51,264 nucleotides of DNA from Bacillota bacterium (GTDB lineage Bacteria > Bacillota > Clostridia > Lachnospirales > Bianqueaceae). Under the pieces are notes generated by a model. The model was not told the origin of the DNA. It searched no databases and saw only the letters and a list, made by a program, of their open reading frames with translations. The stretch's first letter is position 1; every line of letters starts with the position of its first letter. Position numbers and translations under genes: made by a program. The stretch lies in assembly GCA_017620135.1 (NCBI GenBank), contig JAFZQZ010000099.1, forward strand, positions 1 through 51,264. The letters run 5' to 3'. Below, piece after piece: positions 16,450 to 24,755 of the stretch.

Positions 16450-17585
16450 AAAAACAGTCTTTACTGATGCAGATCCCGACCCTGTTCGGACTGGAAGGGA
16501 TCGTTGCGGATGAACTCCGGTATCAGGGATTCTCGGAAGTCACTCCGGATAACGGATATGTTCGCTTCACAGGCGATCTTCGGGACATGGCGAGAGCCAA
16601 TCTTCTGATCCGTTCCGGAGAACGTGTTCTAATCGTTATGGCTGAATTTCCGGCCCGTTCGTTTGATGATCTGTTTGAGGGAACGAAAGAAACGCCATGG
16701 GAAAACTTTATCGGATCGATGGATCGTTTCCCGGTCAAGGGATGGAGTCTGAATTCGCAGCTTCATTCCGTGCCCGATTGCCAGAAGATCATCAAAAAGG
16801 CTGTGGTGGAACGTCTGAAAGAATGCTATGGAAATCCCTGGTTTGAAGAATCAGGGCCATTGGTGCAGATCCAGTTTTCCATTATGAAGGATCAGGTCAC
16901 TCTGATGCTGGATACAACCGGCCCCGGTCTTTTTAAACGAGGATACAGAAAGGCCAGAGTAGAAGCGCCGATCCGTGAGACACTTTCCGCAGGGATCGTC
17001 GATCTTTCCCGGGTACACGGGGATTCTCTGGTCATCGATCCCATGTGCGGATCCGGTACACTTTTGATCGAAGCTTGTATGAAAGCCCTTCATATCGCAC
17101 CCGGTCTTGGGCGATCCTTTTCATTTGAAAAGTGGGGCGGTGTTCCTTCCGGCCTGATCAAGGATCTGAGAGAAGAGACAAAGTCTCAGGTGCGCAGTGA
17201 TCTCAGCTTTGAAGCATATGGGTATGATATCGATCCTGAAGCGATCGAAATATCCCGGGAAAACGCCGAAAGAGCCGGTGTTTCGTCCAGGATCCATTTA
17301 GCTGTTCAGGATGTCAGTAAACTTCGCGTGGATCAGTTTTCTATGGAAGGACACAAGAAAGCGATCCTTCTTTGCAATCCCCCCTACGGAGAAAGGCTGC
17401 TGGACATTCAGTCCGCCAGAAATCTGTACCGGACACTGGGCGTCGTTTGCAGGCCTCTTCCGGATCATGCCTATTCATTCATTTCACCGGATGAATCTTT
17501 TGAAGAAGCGTTTGGGCGCAAGGCAAATAAACGCAGAAAACTATACAACGGCATGCTCAAATGCCAGCTTTATATGTATTATTAA
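16446..17585 (+). CDS. THUMP domain class I SAM-dependent RNA methyltransferase
   Basis: A 379-residue protein of the RlmL N-terminal/YpsC type that makes m2G in 23S rRNA or a related mark. The N-terminal 60 residues and the THUMP region (ENFIGSMDRFPVKGWSLNS) are followed by the Rossmann methyltransferase with VIDPMCGSGTLLIEA (SAM loop), GYDIDPEAIEISRENAERAG, and the catalytic NPPYGERL. It overlaps folA by four bases (ATGA) and appears to be third in the thyA operon. Length matches the single-methyltransferase Bacillota form, not the fused RlmKL. Confidence 0.87.
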   Translation: MKKQSLLMQIPTLFGLEGIVADELRYQGFSEVTPDNGYVRFTGDLRDMARANLLIRSGERVLIVMAEFPARSFDDLFEGTKETPWENFIGSMDRFPVKGWSLNSQLHSVPDCQKIIKKAVVERLKECYGNPWFEESGPLVQIQFSIMKDQVTLMLDTTGPGLFKRGYRKARVEAPIRETLSAGIVDLSRVHGDSLVIDPMCGSGTLLIEACMKALHIAPGLGRSFSFEKWGGVPSGLIKDLREETKSQVRSDLSFEAYGYDIDPEAIEISRENAERAGVSSRIHLAVQDVSKLRVDQFSMEGHKKAILLCNPPYGERLLDIQSARNLYRTLGVVCRPLPDHAYSFISPDESFEEAFGRKANKRRKLYNGMLKCQLYMYY

Positions 17586-17613
17586 GGATCCCTTCAAGTA
17601 AAGGAGAATGCCT

Positions 17614-18729
17614 TTGAAAAGGTTTTATCGCCTGATCAGTCTGCCGCTTGAGATCGTACTGGTCCTGGCAGCCATGTTCGTCGGCTGGAAATTGATCGAG
17701 CCGCATCTGGCGGCTTCACAGTTCGTAAATGCAGGAAGGGCGGGAGGTCAGATCTCATTTCCTTCTATAAGACTCCTCATATCGTTTGTTCTCTCTGTTT
17801 TGTTACACCTGCTGATCCAGCTTTTCGGATCTCTGGCCGGAGGATGGCTGGGTGGACGAAAACTGGCCGCGATCCGGCTCAGCAGAACGAATTATGTTCG
17901 TGAAAACGGACAGTTTTATAAACGGGAAACACTGGTGGAGCAGGAGCTTCTTCCGGTCATTATGGTTCGAAAAGAAGAGAAGTCGCTTGGCTCCTGGTTT
18001 TTTTATCTGTATGGGAATGTACTGCTGGATCTACTGATCACCTTATTCTGCTTTTTTCTTATATCTTCCCATGTTTTTCATCCTTCTGCCGTCACCGGAA
18101 CTTTTGTTTTCGGGTTCTGGTTTTCCGGCATCATAACTGTCATCCTCAGCGCAGTTCCTCTGTATCGGGCAGGGATCCCGAATAACGCGCTGATCCTTTT
18201 CTGTATTCTTGTTAATAAGAATGATCGAACGGCACTGATGAATGCTTTTCGATTTCTGTATAGGGTATCCGAGAGGACGATGCCGGATATGGCTGATTTT
18301 CCGGAAGTGAAAGAGGAGACGGATTCTTTCCTTACCGGTTATGATCTGTATCACCGGTATGAGATGGCCGTATGGCAGGAAGATTATGAAAAAGCCAGCG
18401 GTTATATGACCGTTTTGTTTGAGCATCGACATGCATATCCGGAAGAGTTCGAGGATCTGATCGGACAGGAAGTGATCTGTGCCCTGATATTGAATGGTAC
18501 TGAAGAGGATCTTTCGGTGTGTGATCTTTATGTCAGTGAATTAAGGAAAAACCGCCTTGAGTCATCCATGGCAGCCAGTTCGAGCCGTTGTCTGTATTAC
18601 TGGTATGATCATCATGAAGATATGGATGAACAGGTAGAGTACTACAGGAAACAATATATCAGCAGAATAAAAAACATTCCCTTTGAGCTTGTAAGGGAAA
18701 GTTGGATGGGAACGATCATTCATGGATAA
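17614..18729 (+). CDS. Polytopic membrane protein resembling an M50 metallopeptidase without zinc ligands
   Basis: A 371-residue protein; the start is TTG at 17614 because AAGGAG at 17601-17606 is only one base from the in-frame ATG at 17608 but seven from the TTG. Membrane segments lie near 10-28, 50-75, 127-150 and 160-183, followed by a soluble helical half. The layout follows Clostridial M50 proteases with a TPR-like tail: a membrane helix with the HExxH site, a soluble strand, LYNLGG, PNDG and a helical tail. Here the three zinc-related sites read HLLIQ (H65, L66, Q69), LYGNVLLD and PNNAL. If the comparison, made from memory, is right, the protein cannot hold zinc. It overlaps the next gene by eight bases. 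Confidence 0.5.
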   Translation: MKRFYRLISLPLEIVLVLAAMFVGWKLIEPHLAASQFVNAGRAGGQISFPSIRLLISFVLSVLLHLLIQLFGSLAGGWLGGRKLAAIRLSRTNYVRENGQFYKRETLVEQELLPVIMVRKEEKSLGSWFFYLYGNVLLDLLITLFCFFLISSHVFHPSAVTGTFVFGFWFSGIITVILSAVPLYRAGIPNNALILFCILVNKNDRTALMNAFRFLYRVSERTMPDMADFPEVKEETDSFLTGYDLYHRYEMAVWQEDYEKASGYMTVLFEHRHAYPEEFEDLIGQEVICALILNGTEEDLSVCDLYVSELRKNRLESSMAASSSRCLYYWYDHHEDMDEQVEYYRKQYISRIKNIPFELVRESWMGTIIHG

Positions 18730-19825
18730 ATATGAACGTGAACGATATGAAAGGCGCAAGGCCCGACTGGAAAAGAAGAAAAGAGAAAACAGACGCCGCG
18801 TTCTGATCATGCTCAGCGTCATTCTGGTTCTTTGTGCTGTTCTTTTTTTCCTTTTGAATCGTCGGCAGTCAAAAATATTCTTCGGGGAAGAGACGAAGAT
18901 GATGTACCAGATCCCGGTACAGTATTCCCTGATCGAAGAGCGGACGGTAGATCAGACAGTCGTTCGGCAGCTGATCCAGGATTATTATGACCGTCAGCTT
19001 AGTTCAAGGTTCAAGGTCGGAAGCGCGTATATTACCGATGATGCGGGACATGTTCTTTTTGAACTGAATGCGCATGAACGGACATATCCGGCTTCTACGA
19101 CAAAACTGATGACTACGATCCTGGCGCTGGAACATACGCAGGATCTGGACGCGTGGATCGAAGTTCAGGACCTTTACGGATGCTATGACGATCCGGACAG
19201 TATGCTTCTTTATCTTCAGGAAGGCGACAGGATCACCATGCGTGACCTTCTCTATGCGCTGCTGACGGAATCCTATAATGACTGCGCCTGCGCGATCGCC
19301 ATGGAAGTATCCGGTTCTATCGAGGCGTTCGCGGATCTGATGAATCATCGGGCGAAAGAACTGGGAATGAATGATTCGCATTTTTCAAATCCGCACGGTC
19401 TTTATGAGGATGAGCATTATATCAGCGCATATGATTTGAATCTGCTTGTCAGACAGGCCTACACGATGCAGGTATTCCGCGAACTGGAGCAGACATATAA
19501 CCGTACGATCACGATCGACCGGGACGGTGATATCATTGAGATCGAGATCGATAATTCCTCCTTCTTCCTCAATAAGGACTACGATGTACCCTCACTTCAT
19601 TTCGAAGGCGGAAAAACAGGATATATTGAGGAAAATCACAGCAGTTATGCCTCTGTTTTCAAGTCTGAGACAGGTCAGATCGTTTACTGTGCGATCCTTT
19701 CATCCGTAGACGGACCTTATATGACGAACCTGATCCTGGACTATCTGTTTGCGCCTGACGCCATGAAGGATCTTCTGGAGATCGATCCCTATCTGGCTGT
19801 CTGGTATGATCTTTGGGATTATTAG
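18722..19825 (+). CDS. D-alanyl-D-alanine carboxypeptidase, S11 family
   Basis: A 367-residue penicillin-binding protein that trims the terminal D-Ala of peptidoglycan stem peptides. Residues 1-26 are a highly charged cytoplasmic tail, 27-46 a membrane anchor, and the rest is extracytoplasmic. Catalytic motifs are STTK (S125, K128), SYN (184-186, replacing the common SGN) and KTG (298-300), with FSNPHGLYEDEHY between. The C-terminal amphipathic anchor of PBP5 is absent, so the N-terminal helix anchors it. It shares an eight-base overlap with the M50-like gene, suggesting that the two products act together at the membrane. Confidence 0.85.
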   Translation: MDKYERERYERRKARLEKKKRENRRRVLIMLSVILVLCAVLFFLLNRRQSKIFFGEETKMMYQIPVQYSLIEERTVDQTVVRQLIQDYYDRQLSSRFKVGSAYITDDAGHVLFELNAHERTYPASTTKLMTTILALEHTQDLDAWIEVQDLYGCYDDPDSMLLYLQEGDRITMRDLLYALLTESYNDCACAIAMEVSGSIEAFADLMNHRAKELGMNDSHFSNPHGLYEDEHYISAYDLNLLVRQAYTMQVFRELEQTYNRTITIDRDGDIIEIEIDNSSFFLNKDYDVPSLHFEGGKTGYIEENHSSYASVFKSETGQIVYCAILSSVDGPYMTNLILDYLFAPDAMKDLLEIDPYLAVWYDLWDY

Positions 19826-19840
19826 AAAGGGGGAACAGCG

Positions 19841-20977
19841 ATGCTGATCCAGGGTGCCAGGATACTGAATGACCGGTTTGAATGGGAGTATGGCGATCTT
19901 CGTATCGCAGACGATACAATTGAAGAGATCGGTCAGCTGGAGCCTCTTCCGGGAGAAACGATTTTCTCTGCGGAAGGGAAAAACCTGATCCCCGGGATGA
20001 TCGATGTTCATATGCATGGATATCACGGGATCTCCTGCACGGCAAAAACGTCTGAAGTGGTGAAAAACATTGGTATTCATCTCGCGAAAGAGGGTGTGAC
20101 CGGATATGCTGCCGGAATCGCTTCTTCCCCGGATGAAAAAGCATTTCGATCGATCCGGAATAACGTCGTCGCTTCCAGGGAATGGAAAGACTTCTATGGT
20201 GCTGAAATACTGGGTATCCATATGGAAGGCCCGTTTCTGAACCTTGTAAAAAAAGGCGCGATGAATGAAAAAGCCATCGTCCCGCCGTCTGCCGTGACCA
20301 TGCAGCAATATCTTGACCTTTCGGAAGGCCTGTTTAAAATCATGACGATCGCACCGGAAATGCCCGGAGCGGAAGAAGTCATACGGATGGGTGTGGAAAA
20401 TGGAGTCAAAATGTCCATCGGACATACCAACGCGACGTATGAACAGACGAAAACATCTTTTTCCTGGGGCATCACCCGCGCGACGCATACGTTCAATGCC
20501 ATGCCTTCTCTGAATCACCGGCAAAGCGCGGTCCTTGGCGCTGTTCTGAATGATGATACGATCCAGTGTGAATTGATCGGTGACCTGGTCCATGTCGCGC
20601 CGGAAGTCTGTCAGATTCTGATCCGTCAGAAGGAAACAGATCATATTACACTGATCAGCGATTCCTGTGAACTGGGAGGACTTTCGCCCGAGATGATCCC
20701 AACGGATCTTCCGTATGTGATCGGCAAGGCCGCTTATCTGTCAAACGGAACGCTCTGCGGAAGTATCTGCACGGTGTCTGTATGCGTTAGGAATATGATG
20801 TCTCTCGGTGTTCCGATGAATGAAGCTGTAAAGATGGGAACGATCAATCCGGCCAGAGACCTCGGCCTTCAGGATGAATATGGTTCCATTCGGGAAGGAA
20901 AGAAGGCAAGTCTGGTCCTGATGGATGATCAGCTCAAAGTCTCCGCGGTATGGATCCGTGGAAAACAGTTTATGTAA
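19841..20977 (+). CDS. nagA: N-acetylglucosamine-6-phosphate deacetylase (first copy)
   Basis: A 378-residue amidohydrolase that removes acetate from GlcNAc-6-P. Metal and substrate sites are IDVHMHG (about 47-53), HMEGPFLN with the metal glutamate, SIGHTNATY, HTFNAMPSL, and the catalytic aspartate in LISDSCELGG. AAAGGGGG precedes the ATG. It lies 15 bp after the carboxypeptidase gene, so it may be read from upstream, and is followed by a separate promoter for the next gene. A second, more divergent copy is at 22134. Confidence 0.88.
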   Translation: MLIQGARILNDRFEWEYGDLRIADDTIEEIGQLEPLPGETIFSAEGKNLIPGMIDVHMHGYHGISCTAKTSEVVKNIGIHLAKEGVTGYAAGIASSPDEKAFRSIRNNVVASREWKDFYGAEILGIHMEGPFLNLVKKGAMNEKAIVPPSAVTMQQYLDLSEGLFKIMTIAPEMPGAEEVIRMGVENGVKMSIGHTNATYEQTKTSFSWGITRATHTFNAMPSLNHRQSAVLGAVLNDDTIQCELIGDLVHVAPEVCQILIRQKETDHITLISDSCELGGLSPEMIPTDLPYVIGKAAYLSNGTLCGSICTVSVCVRNMMSLGVPMNEAVKMGTINPARDLGLQDEYGSIREGKKASLVLMDDQLKVSAVWIRGKQFM

Positions 20978-21006
20978 TTGACTTTTTTAGCGCTTTAAAC
21001 TACAAT
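20978..21006 (+). promoter_or_regulatory. Promoter of the Gfo-nagA2-mscL-asparaginase-GH125 operon
   Basis: TTGACT (20978-20983), 17 bp, TACAAT (21001-21006). It begins one base after the nagA stop and 40 bp before the oxidoreductase ATG. The spacer contains AGCGCT, a short palindrome. Confidence 0.75.
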
Positions 21007-21045
21007 AGAGTCCGTCAGGAACAGACTTTTACGGGAGGGGATGCG

Positions 21046-22134
21046 ATGAGGAAACTTCGTGTAGCTATCATAGGCCAGGGCAGAAGCGGAAGAGATATTC
21101 ACGGTCTTTACCTGAAAACTGAATCAGCCAAAGAACGGTTTGAAGTGGCTGCGATCGTTGAGGAAGACGGATCCAGGCGTAAAAGAGCTGAAGAAGAATA
21201 CGGTGTGCCGGTTTATTCTTCCTATCAGGAATTATTTCCTTATGCCTCAGAGATCGATCTCGTCGTAAACTCCAGCTATTCGGTCCAGCACGGACCGATC
21301 ACCATGGATCTTCTTTCTCATGGTTTTAATGTTCTTTGTGAGAAGCCGGCGGCAGTCAGTGCAGAGGAATTCGATCGGATGTGCGCCTGCGCTGAAGAAA
21401 GCGGGAGAGAGCTTTTTATCTTCCAGCAATCCCGCTTTGCGGCATATTTTAAAAAAGTCCGCGAAGTCCTGGACAGCGGCGTGCTTGGACGGATCATTGA
21501 TGTGGATATTCGTTTCAACGGCTTTTCGAGACGCTGGGACTGGCAGACGCTTTTATTCATGAACGGAGGCAGCCTTCGCAATACCGGACCGCATCCGCTG
21601 GATCAGGCGCTGGTCATTCTGAATGACTTCGACCATATGCCGGATGTTTTCTGCCGGATGGACAGAGTGGGGACCTTCGGCGACGCGGAAGATTACGTCA
21701 AACTGATCCTGACAGGCAAGGACAAACCACTGATCGATCTGACGATCTCCTGCTGTGACGCCTATCCCTGTTATACCTATAAGATCCACGGGCAGTATGG
21801 CGGACTTAAGGGCACGATGGCGCATATCGACTGGCGTTATTATGATCCTCAAATAGCTCCCGCCCAGACGCTCTGCCGGAAGTTTATCTCCAAACCGGAT
21901 GGTACGCCTGCCTACTGCAGTGAAAAACTTCCCTGGAAAGAAGAATCCTGGGACGGGGATCCTAACGCTCCGTTCGATCAGGCTGTCGATGAGTATTATT
22001 CCAACATATATGAACATATCGTGGGAGGAGCTCCGCTGGAAGTAACGCTCCGGCAGGTCCGTCAGCAGGTCATGGTATATGAGGAAGCTCACAGGCAGAA
22101 CCAGTGGATGGAAGAGACCGGAAGGATCCTGTGA
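21046..22134 (+). CDS. Gfo/Idh/MocA family oxidoreductase
   Basis: A 362-residue NAD(P)-dependent sugar dehydrogenase family member. The ATG at 21046 follows GGGAGGGG; a longer in-frame reading would start inside the promoter. The Rossmann nucleotide loop is VAIIGQGRSGRDIHG at the N-terminus. CEKPAAVS holds the family EKP lysine, and RNTGPHPLDQALVI contains the conserved HxxDQ, usually the catalytic histidine region. Relatives oxidise or epimerise sugars, or open glycosidic bonds by a redox cycle. Its stop overlaps the second nagA start, pointing to an amino-sugar or modified-sugar substrate. Confidence 0.82.
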   Translation: MRKLRVAIIGQGRSGRDIHGLYLKTESAKERFEVAAIVEEDGSRRKRAEEEYGVPVYSSYQELFPYASEIDLVVNSSYSVQHGPITMDLLSHGFNVLCEKPAAVSAEEFDRMCACAEESGRELFIFQQSRFAAYFKKVREVLDSGVLGRIIDVDIRFNGFSRRWDWQTLLFMNGGSLRNTGPHPLDQALVILNDFDHMPDVFCRMDRVGTFGDAEDYVKLILTGKDKPLIDLTISCCDAYPCYTYKIHGQYGGLKGTMAHIDWRYYDPQIAPAQTLCRKFISKPDGTPAYCSEKLPWKEESWDGDPNAPFDQAVDEYYSNIYEHIVGGAPLEVTLRQVRQQVMVYEEAHRQNQWMEETGRIL

Positions 22135-23336
22135 TGATCAAGATCACAGAGGTTAAACTTGTTCAGGAAAGAAAGATCACGCCCTGCGAGATCCTGATCG
22201 GTGAAGATCGGATCGAAAAGATCACTGAACCCGGCGGACTTCTTTCCATCAATGAAAACACCGTTCCCGGACTTGTGGTGATCGATGGAAAAGGGCGGTA
22301 TATATCGCATGGATTCATCGATATCCACACCCATGGCGGCGGGGGCAGCGACTATATGGACGGCACGGAAGATGCCTACCTGACAGCTGCCAGAATGCAT
22401 ATGACGCATGGTACGACCGGTCTTCTCCCGACGACGCTGGCTGCCTCTGTAGAGGAACTGCTGGACACATTCCGGGTATATGAAACGGTCAAAGATCAGC
22501 GTGAAGGAGCAAGATTCTTAGGTCTTCATCTGGAAGGCCCCTATCTTTCTCCCTGTCAATGCGGGGCGCAGGATCCCCGGTATGTCAGAAATCCTGACAT
22601 GGACGAAGTCCGTTTTCTCTGTGAAAGCAGTCCATGGATCAAACGTTGGACGATCGCCCCGGAAGTTCCGGGAGCGTTGGATATGGCAGAATATCTGCGG
22701 GGCCGTGGCATCACTCCTTCCATCGGTCATTCGGATGCGACCTATGAAGAAGTGAAAGAAGCGATCCGCCACGGTTTCTCGCATGTGACCCACCTTTATT
22801 CTGCCTGCTCTACCATCGTTCGAAGAGGAGGGTATCGATATCCCGGTATCATCGAAAGCGCTTATCTTCTGGATGAGCTGACCGTAGAGGTGATTGCCGA
22901 CGGGCACCATCTGCCTGCACCTTTACTGGAGATGGTATATCGGTTTATCGGTCCGGACCGTACGACAGCCGTCACAGACTCTCTTCGCGGAGCCGGTATG
23001 CCGGACGGGGACAGTATTCTCGGTAGTTTACAGAACGGACAACGTGTGATCATCGAAGGAGGCGTCTGCAAGATGCCGGACCGGAAAGCATTTGCCGGTT
23101 CGGTCGCGACGACAGACCTACTTGTCCGGAATATGATCACACTTGCAGGCGCTTCGCTGCCTGAAGCAGTCGATATGCAGACGCGTATCGCTGCAAGGAT
23201 CATCGGAAGGTCTTCCGATCAGGGAGTTCTGCTTCCCGGAAGATTCGCAGATCTGGTTTTGTTTGATGATTCAATTCATGTCTCTCTGACGATGGTCGGA
23301 GGAAAAATTCTTTTTCACGAAGGGATGAAACTATGA
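22134..23336 (+). CDS. N-acetylglucosamine-6-phosphate deacetylase-like amidohydrolase (second copy)
   Basis: A 400-residue NagA-family protein; the start is the ATG overlapping the oxidoreductase stop (TGATG). Sites are IDIHTHGGGG (metal), LHLEGPYLSP with the metal glutamate, SIGHSDATY, THLYSACS in place of the usual HLFNAM, IADGHHLP, and the catalytic aspartate in AVTDSLRGAGMPDG. The HLYSACS and IESAYL signature, seen in NagA paralogues next to Gfo oxidoreductases, sets it apart from the 19841 copy. It may act on a modified or different N-acyl hexosamine phosphate. The stop overlaps the mscL start by four bases. Confidence 0.78.
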   Translation: MIKITEVKLVQERKITPCEILIGEDRIEKITEPGGLLSINENTVPGLVVIDGKGRYISHGFIDIHTHGGGGSDYMDGTEDAYLTAARMHMTHGTTGLLPTTLAASVEELLDTFRVYETVKDQREGARFLGLHLEGPYLSPCQCGAQDPRYVRNPDMDEVRFLCESSPWIKRWTIAPEVPGALDMAEYLRGRGITPSIGHSDATYEEVKEAIRHGFSHVTHLYSACSTIVRRGGYRYPGIIESAYLLDELTVEVIADGHHLPAPLLEMVYRFIGPDRTTAVTDSLRGAGMPDGDSILGSLQNGQRVIIEGGVCKMPDRKAFAGSVATTDLLVRNMITLAGASLPEAVDMQTRIAARIIGRSSDQGVLLPGRFADLVLFDDSIHVSLTMVGGKILFHEGMKL

Positions 23337-23719
23337 AAAAAATAATCAAGGAATTCAAGGAATTCATTTCCAAAGGTAATGTGATGGATCTGGCGGTCGC
23401 CATGATCATCGGCGCCGCTTTCACGGCGATCGTATCGTCTCTGGTCAATGATATCGTAATGCCTTTCCTTGGCTGGCTGATCGGCGGCATGGACTTTACC
23501 GCCTATACCGCTCAGCTCGGCGAAGCGACGATCAACTATGGTACATTTATCCAGAATATTTTCAACTTCATCTGCATCGCGCTGGTCGTTTTCCTGATGG
23601 TAAAAGGCCTGAACAAGATGAAGAAGAAAAAAGAAGAAGAGCCGAAACCCGATCCGGAACCTTCCGACGAAGTCAAACTGCTTACGGAAATCCGTGACGC
23701 TTTAAAGAAAGAGGAGTAG
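23333..23719 (+). CDS. mscL: Large-conductance mechanosensitive channel
   Basis: A 128-residue MscL, the emergency valve opened by membrane tension. The amphipathic N-terminal helix (KEFKEFISKGNVMDLAVAMI) leads into TM1 with IGAAFTAIVSSLVNDIVMP, a periplasmic loop with the YTAQLGEATINYG strand, TM2 with FNFICIALVVFLMVKGLN, and a charged C-terminal bundle rich in Lys and Glu. Length is normal. Its place inside a sugar operon, overlapping the second nagA by four bases, is unusual and could link solute uptake to turgor relief. Confidence 0.93.
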   Translation: MKKIIKEFKEFISKGNVMDLAVAMIIGAAFTAIVSSLVNDIVMPFLGWLIGGMDFTAYTAQLGEATINYGTFIQNIFNFICIALVVFLMVKGLNKMKKKKEEEPKPDPEPSDEVKLLTEIRDALKKEE

Positions 23720-23728
23720 TGACCGGAT

Positions 23729-24742
23729 TTGAAAAAGATCCTGCTTCTGGCGACCGGCGGCACGATCGCCTGTAAAACTACCGAGAACGGCCTTTCTCCT
23801 ATGATGTCTTCGGAAGAGCTGATCAGTTTCGTTCCGAAGTCAAAAGAATTCTGCACGGTCGATACATTGCAGCTGATGAATATCGACAGTACGAATATGC
23901 ATCCGGATTGCTGGCTGAAGATCGCGGCCAGGATCGAAAGTGTCTATCAGGATTATGATGGATTTGTCATCGCGCATGGTACGGATACGATGGCATATAC
24001 CGCTTCCGCGCTGTCTTACCTTATCCAGTCGAGCCCCAAACCGATCGTCATTACAGGTTCTCAAAGACCTATGGAGACGGATATGACCGATGCCAAAGCC
24101 AATCTGATGGATTCCCTTCGTTATGCCTGTTTTGAGGAAGCCAGCGGTGTTGTCGTGGTATTCGGAGGAAAAGTCATTATGGGCACGCGTGCCCGAAAGA
24201 TGAATACCAAGAGTTATGACGCGTTTAGCTCCATCAATTATCCTGCGGTCGCTGTGATCCACGACCGAGGGATCATTCAGTATATCCAGCCGGTCAGCAA
24301 AACGTCACAGCCTGTTTTTTATCACCGGATGGATCCGCACATCTTCGTGCTGAAACTGATACCCGGTGTCAGCGCGCAGATCCTGAAACTCGCGGCTGAA
24401 TCTTATGACGCCTTCGTACTGGAAAGCTACGGGGTCGGAGGGATCCCGGAGGGCGAACAGTATGATTTTCATGATGTGATCGAGTTTCTGATCCGCGAAG
24501 GAAAAACCATCGTTCTGACGACACAGGCGATCTTTGAGGGCAGTGATATTGCCGTTTATCATTCCGGACATATGGCGAAGAATGAGTTCGGCGTCATGGA
24601 ATCCTATGATATGACACTGGAGTCCACAGTCACCAAGCTGATGTGGATCCTCGGCCGTACAAGAGATCCGGTGACGATCCGAAAACTGTTTACCACCACG
24701 ATCGCTAACGATATGCTTGCCCAGGAATTTACCTGTTCATAA
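23729..24742 (+). CDS. L-asparaginase, type I (cytoplasmic)
   Basis: A 337-residue asparaginase hydrolysing L-Asn to Asp and ammonia. The first catalytic threonine is in LLATGGTIACK and the second in AHGTDTMAYTASAL; the supporting lysine is in TDAKANLMDS. It lacks a signal peptide. The start is TTG at 23729, preceded by GAGGAG at 23711-23716, about 12 bases away. It sits between mscL and the GH125 gene, so asparagine left from glycoprotein breakdown is a possible source; that is inference. It is not of the Ntn glycosylasparaginase family. Confidence 0.87.
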   Translation: MKKILLLATGGTIACKTTENGLSPMMSSEELISFVPKSKEFCTVDTLQLMNIDSTNMHPDCWLKIAARIESVYQDYDGFVIAHGTDTMAYTASALSYLIQSSPKPIVITGSQRPMETDMTDAKANLMDSLRYACFEEASGVVVVFGGKVIMGTRARKMNTKSYDAFSSINYPAVAVIHDRGIIQYIQPVSKTSQPVFYHRMDPHIFVLKLIPGVSAQILKLAAESYDAFVLESYGVGGIPEGEQYDFHDVIEFLIREGKTIVLTTQAIFEGSDIAVYHSGHMAKNEFGVMESYDMTLESTVTKLMWILGRTRDPVTIRKLFTTTIANDMLAQEFTCS

Positions 24743-24755
24743 TTCAGGAGAGAAT

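Noticed and set aside
19700-20644. 314-codon open frame opposite nagA
   Set aside because: Antisense shadow; no family, no ribosome site.
23729-24742. Glycosylasparaginase acting on GlcNAc-Asn
   Set aside because: The sequence is a classical two-threonine asparaginase, not an Ntn hydrolase with a self-cleaving Thr.
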